This document shows, piece after piece, positions 58,625 to 64,000 of a stretch of DNA of 64,000 nucleotides (the first letter of the stretch is position 1; every line of letters starts with the position of its first letter). Both the position numbers and the translations under genes were made by a program. The notes under the pieces were generated by a model that was not told the origin of the DNA, ran no database searches, and worked only from the letters and a program-made list of their open reading frames with translations. The stretch is from Chinchilla lanigera (taxonomy: Eukaryota; Chordata; Mammalia; Rodentia; Chinchillidae): assembly GCF_000276665.1 (NCBI RefSeq), contig NW_004955404.1:35300025-35364024 (forward strand). The letters run 5' to 3'.

Positions 58625-59120
58625 AAACATTTCTTTTTTACTGAATGAAAAAACAGAAGAAAATTTTATAACAAAATAAGAGAAAAACAATAGTTAATAT
58701 ACTGTGCATTGTTATCTTCAAAGTAGCTATTCAGAGTACAAGACACAGACTGAAAAATTTCTTACAAAGGAGAAACAGATACTAGCACAAAATTTTCCTT
58801 CAATAAACTAAGAGAAATTAGTAGTATAAATAAAACAAATTAACATATATATTAAAATATTTTTGAGGGGGCGGGGGAGATAGCTCAGTTTGATTCCTGG
58901 TACCAAAAAAAGTTTTTTTAAAACAACAGGGTAGATAATGAAGAAAAATGAACTTAAGGAATTCATAGGCAAATGGATGCAACTTGTGAACACAATGGTA
59001 AGTGAAATAAGTCAGACTCACATCCTTAAAATAACATGATTTGTCTTATATGAGAAACCTAAACTACATATATGCAAATGAACAAAATGGAAGATAGATA
59101 AATAGGAAATTGGGGGAAGT
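58625..59120 (-). mobile_element. LINE-1 insertion with inverted 5' part, interrupted by a deleted ID SINE
   Basis: 58625-58862 resembles the reversed L1 3' UTR family of the window ('cattgttatcttcaaag', 'gagaaattagtagtat'). 58920-59120 is L1 sequence in forward orientation from the end of ORF2 and the start of the 3' UTR ('caacttgtgaacacaatggt', 'aagtgaaataagtcagac'). The head-to-head layout is that of twin priming. Between them is the ID remnant at 58866-58912. Confidence 0.55.
58866..58912 (+). mobile_element. Internally deleted ID-type SINE
   Basis: The 5' end (gggggcgggggagatagctc) is joined directly to the 3' end (agtttgattcctggtacc) and an A-run. The central 'gcctgcctggcaagcg' part, about 30 bp, is missing. 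The A box is present but the spacing to the B box is destroyed. Confidence 0.65.
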
Positions 59121-59404
59121 TCAGATGGTCCCCAGACGAAATATTTTGAGTCAGGACTTGATGAGTTCCTTGTCTCTGGGAAAACATCTGACATAAGAAA
59201 TTATCTTAGCCTGTAAGACCTCAGAATATTATCTGGCAGTGCCTAGCAGATCTGCTTAGTGAGAAAGATTTCTAAGAATCTAAGGGTATTGTCTAACAGT
59301 ACCATGACTTTCAGCCCAAAGAGAAGAGATGCAAGTCTCAAAAAAGATTTCTCGGTATAAATTCTTCAGGAATGGATGAAAATTAATCCAAAGAAAATCA
59401 CAAT

Positions 59405-59590
59405 TTTTAAAATGTTTTTGTATTTCTTTCATTTTTCTTTTGAGATATATCCCAAGCCTTTTTAAAAAAATCTATAGTCAGGGTCTCATGAAGTTGGTGA
59501 TTTGCTGAGGCTGTGCTGGAATTTGTAATCCTCCTGCATCAGCCTCCCAGGGTACTGAGACTGCAGACATTCAAAACCATGCTTGGCCAT
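59405..59590 (-). mobile_element. B1-related SINE, reverse, diverged
   Basis: A short 'gatatatcccaagcc' ID-like piece and a reversed B1 monomer ('cagggtctcatgaagttgg', 'cctcctgcatcagcctccc', 'gtactgagactgcagacat') form a decayed dimeric SINE. Confidence 0.65.
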
Positions 59591-59872
59591 GAACAAAACA
59601 TTTATAATCATTATACCAGCTTGGTCTAATACTTTCAAGGATAGTAAAAAATGAAAAGAAGCTCTTTAGCCTTAGAAGTTCTACAATCTGAAAATAGGAT
59701 GAAAAAAGTATTCAACAGTAAATATAATAAATTTTATTTAAAAACAGTAAGTCAAAGGATTGAGCCAAGACCCAATAAAACCAAGGAACCAGTTACATAT
59801 CCTTGACAGAATTTGAGAATTGCTAAGGTCAGGAATGGCTATGTGTTTCTTATTGTCCTGCCCACATTCCCA

Positions 59873-59958
59873 CTTTTTTTCCTGTGCTGGAGATCAAACC
59901 TAGATCCTGGTGCATGAAAGGTAAGTACCCTACTGCTGATCTATACTCCCAGCCCTTC
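59873..59958 (-). repeat. ID-type SINE remnant, reverse orientation
   Basis: 'gtgctggagatcaaacctag', 'gcatgaaaggtaagtaccc' and 'ctgatctatactcccagccc' are the reversed, diverged ID unit. It lies just upstream of the LTR at 59997. Confidence 0.6.
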
Positions 59959-59996
59959 CCCTTTTTAATAAGAATGCTTATTGAAGTGTTTCCCTT

Positions 59997-60353
59997 TGCT
60001 ATGGTTTAGATATAAGATCTCCTGAATCCTCCTGTGTTCTGAGGGGAGGTTTTTGGAGGGAGACTGGATCATGGCAACACTCTACTCTCCAGTTCAGAGC
60101 TCACTGCACTGTTCAGAGACTGGGTTTGTTTGGAAGAGGTGGGTTACTTGGTACCCATACTGCAAGAATGTCTTCTTGTCCCTGACTCCTTTTTCTCTGC
60201 TACCTGTCTGCCTTAGGGTGAGGGGCTTTCCTCACAATGCTTTTGAGCCAGTCAACCATGGACTAAATTCACCAAAATTGTGAAACAAACTTCTCCTTTA
60301 AGCTGCAGCTCTCAGGTATTTTGTTTCATCAATGGGAAACTGACTAATCCGTG
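59997..60353 (+). mobile_element. ERVL-MaLR-type solo LTR
   Basis: Starts 'tgctatggtttagatataag', includes 'gactggatcatggcaac', 'ccagtcaaccatggactaaa' and 'gaaacaaacttctcc', and ends 'caggtattttgtttcatc' plus 'aaactgactaatcc'. The length and motif order match a MaLR LTR. The open frame at 60053-60283 lies within it. Confidence 0.8.
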
Positions 60354-61923
60354 CTTTAAAATTTCATGTTGCATACTTAGAAGGCAGGTACCTTTATTTA
60401 GTAATGACTAGATCTTGTGAATTGTACCTCAAAATCAAAACTTGGAAGCCATACAATTGGACGACACATGGTATAAGACTTTGGAGCATCTTGGAATAGT
60501 TTCAGTGCATTATCATAGGAGAAAGAATGTAAACAATTTCTGACCAGGAGTGGCTGTAAATTCTTTATCACCATTCTGTTTTGAAGGTAGACTATGAGCT
60601 GTGCCTATTTATGTTTTAGCCGATAGAACACAGTGGAAATACTTATGGGTCCCACTTGCATATGTCTACAAGAAAGTGGTATCTTCTGATCTTTTTTCTT
60701 AGATGGCAACTGCCAAGTCCAACTACCATAGGACCATTATAAATGGAAGATCAATATACCATAGAAAAAGAGAGGCAATGTAGAAGGTGATAAGAAATGA
60801 GGCATATGATCAAAGACTTCTTAGATCTTCCAGCTAATACAGTGAAAGGTAGGAACTGAGGTTCTACAGGTGTGTATGCAGAGTTGACCCATACTGATTT
60901 CTCTAGCTTAGTTTCCAAACATTCTGGAAAAGAGGTCAGCCATTTCTCTATGCTGTTTTGAGTACTTGAGCAAAATTAAGTGGTTGTTACTTTAGGGATA
61001 ACAGCTCATTTTTCAATTTTCTAGGTGACAAGAGAAAAACGGTTCTATCTGAACCATACGGTCTGACATTGGGCAGAATGATCCCATGGAAATGGGAAAC
61101 AACACATTTTGATGCAAGTTTGGTGGAAAATGTGGTGGAAAATGGTCATATGCACTAAAAATGTCTCAAAATCAAGTTCTGGGAGTTAGGAAGATTATAA
61201 GTCCTCATAAATAAGAAGCATAGAATATTCTGAGAAGGCATGGACCTGGAAGGACATCATAGATGTCAACAAGTAGAATCTCTTCAACATCAGAATTTAT
61301 ACAACATAGATTCCTGTATTGTACTAGTAGGTTTTGTGTTTCCAATAATAGCATGTAGAGTTTTGATTTGAAAATACGAACAAAACTATATATAAATATA
61401 TTTTTAAGGGAAAAAAATCACAGCCTTGTCTCTTTTGCCTATATCCAGATTTTTGTTTAATCTTTGGAATAAGAACAAAAATATTTCCAACAAGAATGCA
61501 TTCTTTCATCTGTCTTCTAAAGTTCACTTAATCATTAAGAGGCAATTACATATTTTTCATTTTAGAATTTCTCTTAAATTTGATAGTTTTTCACGCAATG
61601 GTGGGTGGAGACCATCACACTCATTTCTTGCACCCTTTGTGTTCCTTGAGTTTTCATGGAGCTCTTGGAACTGTACGAGTGTTTTAATTAGCCCTTTTTC
61701 TCATGGGATGACATGATAGAGAAATGCAAAGAGGATGCTAGTTAAATACGACAAAGGGTTACAGGAACCAAAGGGATTTCTTAGTAATTGGTTTTCTATT
61801 ATAATAAGAAAGGGAATTCTAGAGAAAATTTCAAATTATGTTGTGAAGGAGTAAATAGGGATGTTTTTTCAGGGGCAGAGAGACATTAAATTCTGTAGAA
61901 TAATTATGACTATTTGGTACCTG
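60354..61923. other. Unassigned DNA, no gene seen
   Basis: The part 60540-60900 may be a decayed LTR or old retroelement but I cannot name it. The 96-codon frame at 61426-61716 has no domain and overlaps a minus-strand frame. Confidence 0.5.
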
Positions 61924-62330
61924 CTCATCCAGTCCATTTTCTGTTACTGAAACACAATTCAAGAGCTTGGGTAAGTTGTAAAGAAGTTTATTTTGAGTAA
62001 TGATTCTGTCCTAAGATCAATAAGTTGCTCTGCCGATAGCTGTCTTATTGGCAGATTTAAAAAATAGTTTAGGCATCATGTACAAGAGACCTAGCCCAAC
62101 TGACTAGTATACAAGATCTACACCCAGGATTGCCCATCAACCCATTAATTCATTACTCTATTATTAGATGAATGGATTAATCTTCCTTTGAGCACAAAGC
62201 TATAAAAATCTCTAAAAGGTACCACTTGGTCCCACCTCTACCACATGACCTCCCTTTTCCATCATGTGGATTCCTTAACATCTAGGAGCAGACAGTTCTT
62301 CGGAACGTAGACACCTATCAGTGTGGTATT
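61924..62330 (-). repeat. Probable MaLR-type LTR, reverse orientation
   Basis: 'agtccattttctgttactg', 'gtaaagaagtttattttg', 'catcaacccattaattc', 'gatgaatggattaatc' and 'ggtcccacctctaccac' resemble a reversed LTR, but the right end is unclear. Confidence 0.45.
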
Positions 62331-62514
62331 GATCTCATAGTCCTGAAGGCAGCCCAAGGAAAGTGAGTTTAATTTGTCTCTTCAAGAACACTGAGTGAAA
62401 TGGAGCAAGGACAGTTTGCATCCACCATATTATGTAAATGGTACATTATTCTCTTATACCTGAGATATCATAGAAAAATGTAAAAAATGAAAATGAGTAG
62501 TCTAGGGAGCAAAT

Positions 62515-62699
62515 AAGGATAAATTCATCCTGAAGTGGTGGCACACACCTGTAATCCCAGCACTCGGGAGGCTGAGGCAAGAGGATTGTTGTGAGTTTGA
62601 GACCAGCCTGGGCTACAAAGTGAGCTCAAGGGCAGCCTGAACTGCATAGCAAGACCCTGTTTCAAAAAGACAAAAAAAAAAAAAAAGGATAAATTCATC
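62515..62699 (+). mobile_element. B1-like SINE with 15-bp target-site duplication
   Basis: Body 62530-62684: 'ggtggcacacacctgtaatcc', 'ctcgggaggctgaggcaag', the rodent B1 internal duplication ('cctgggctacaaagtgagc' / 'gcagcctgaactgcatagc') and a pure A14-type tail. The flank aaggataaattcatc is exact at 62515-62529 and 62685-62699. The near-consensus body suggests a young copy. Confidence 0.95.
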
Positions 62700-63625
62700 T
62701 ACATAGTTCAAATTCAGTGCAACCTTCTCGCTTTCTAACAGCTAACCACATTGATCATTCACGTGTTCGATCATCTGTAATTTTTTCAGTCATCTCTGTT
62801 TCTACAGTCCTTTTTCTTTATCAAAAGTTTTTTTTTGACAGGTACAGACACTCTGAAATTGCATGAGGTCATGCTTCTATTAGATCCAAAGTGAAAGTTA
62901 TAATTTTGTCTCTCATATACCCTACTTTATTTTTAACAAATTGGGGGAGAGGTTTTATTTATATAATCTGGGGAAAAAAAAGCATTTGGAAGCAATTAAC
63001 ACATTATCATTCTATTTTTTTAACTAGTGAGTGCTTCTTTAATCACAGTTATAATAAAGAAAATAAAAGTCAATAATAAAAGCTGATAGGAAATACATTG
63101 TTTTTCATTAATGCTTATTCAAAATCTTCTCTGTGGTACTAATTCCTTTCCTAACTCTTAATAAATTCCTAGGCCGATCATTGACATTTTTCAAGTTGTT
63201 GGATTTTCAAAAAATCTTTCTTCAATTTTAGATGTGAAACTAATTGCAGATCAATAATTGATATTTTCAATTCAGTGTACTCAACAAACTTTAATTCTAT
63301 TTAAAATTAAAATTTTTTCCCAATTCATGCCTTTTTTAGGGAAGAAGTCAGTGTATGGAGAAAGGGACCCTAACATCTGTTCTCTTCAGCACCTGCTGGG
63401 TCTTCTCCCTCCTTGTCAGATATTTGCTGGGTACATGAGCTTCTGGAACATCAAGAAAGGATTGGAAAATAAACATAACAGAGAAGGAAAAGATACTGTA
63501 CTGTTACTAGTGTGTGCTAGCACTGGTTTTCCATGCAATGGAAACATTATCACATTGACTGTGTCTCAAACTTGTGTATTCCTAGATATTTTGGTCCTTC
63601 CCCCTTGACCCAAGTCATGCATCAC
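62700..63625. other. Unassigned AT-rich DNA, no gene seen
   Basis: The longest open frame of the window (116 codons, 63258-63608, plus) lies here. It shows no domain and its start lies in AT-rich DNA. I do not call it a gene. Confidence 0.55.
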
Positions 63626-63629
63626 CTCT

Positions 63630-64000
63630 TCCTTCGTCAAATTTATACTTTTATTAGAGTTATTTTGGTAAAATGTACATATAAGTATCAATATAAGGTA
63701 TATAATTTTATCAATACAGATATATAAATAAATATACAACCATGCACTACTGCTAAAATCTAGATATGATTATGAATTCACATGTATACAATCACAAAAC
63801 CGCAGCCACAGTTAAGCTACAAAACACTTCTCTACTACAAAGCTCTCTTTGAATTTCTTTAGAGTTTATCTTCTTGGCTGTGCTGGCCATAGGAAACCAT
63901 CTGACAGCTACTTCTTATTACAGATAACTTGCTTCGCATAGAATTGTGTGTTACTTGTCCCTTCCTATAGGATGGGTATTTGTTCTTTTGTGTCTTCCTT
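63630..64000 (-). repeat. Probable old LINE-1 fragment, reverse orientation, runs off the window
   Basis: 'acttttattagagttattttgg', 'gtacatataagtatcaatat', 'ataggaaaccatctgacagc' and 'tgtgtcttcctt' at the edge correspond loosely to a reversed old L1 segment of the kind also seen at 57785-57900. It is strongly diverged. Confidence 0.45.

Noticed and set aside
63258..63608. 116-codon open frame, plus strand
   Set aside because: Longest frame in the window, but without a recognisable domain, in AT-rich DNA; about this length is expected by chance in 64 kb.

Overview
This window reads as nuclear DNA from a mammal, most likely a rodent. It is AT-rich and crowded with B1-like (7SL-derived) SINEs, tRNA-derived ID-type SINEs, B1+ID dimeric SINEs, LINE-1 fragments, ERVL-MaLR-type LTRs and old MIR elements. 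B1 and ID SINEs are rodent hallmarks. The ID consensus here ends in a CpG-rich GGTACCGG-type motif unlike the usual mouse/rat ID end, so I lean towards a non-murid rodent (for example a beaver or squirrel-related lineage); the species is an inference. A run of exactly 100 N at 21260-21359 marks an assembly gap.

I find no protein-coding gene, no convincing exon, no true tRNA or rRNA gene and no CRISPR array. The longest open frames (about 100-116 codons) have no recognisable domain, and several lie inside MIR, L1 or LTR sequence. The window looks like a gene desert or a very large intron.

Layout. 1-6.2 kb: MIR pieces, B1 and dimeric SINEs, an L1 3' UTR copy, a MaLR LTR with part of its internal region, and an old L1-like stretch. 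6.2-11.6 kb: mostly unassigned AT-rich DNA. 11.6-13.7 kb: an L1 3' end on the minus strand, a young-looking ID SINE, a perfect 54-bp-period tandem duplication, and a small 5'-inverted L1 insertion with an 11-bp target-site duplication. 13.7-19.9 kb: largely single-copy DNA with MIR fragments. 19.9-25.4 kb: a MaLR LTR split by an ID SINE, the assembly gap, and two more LTRs. 25.4-33 kb: single-copy DNA including candidate conserved non-coding elements, plus two CpG-rich ID SINEs. 33-42.7 kb: dimeric SINEs, an L1 ORF2 remnant, B1 copies, a MaLR LTR interrupted by an L1 3' end, and another ID SINE. 42.7-46.2 kb: MIR, a Tigger-like DNA transposon remnant, then a long repeat-poor block rich in homeodomain-type TAATTA cores and an inverted CCAAT pair, the best candidate regulatory area. 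46-52 kb: ancient repeats and LTRs. 52-55 kb: single-copy DNA with a TAAT-rich block at 53.15-53.35 kb. 55-64 kb: LTRs, ID/B1 SINEs, a GA tract, a second L1 with inverted geometry, and an L1 remnant at the right edge.

I see no gene system here. What stands out is retrotransposition structure (twin-primed L1s, nested insertions, clean target-site duplications) and several repeat-free blocks that may be distal regulatory elements. All family assignments come from reading motifs, without a database search.
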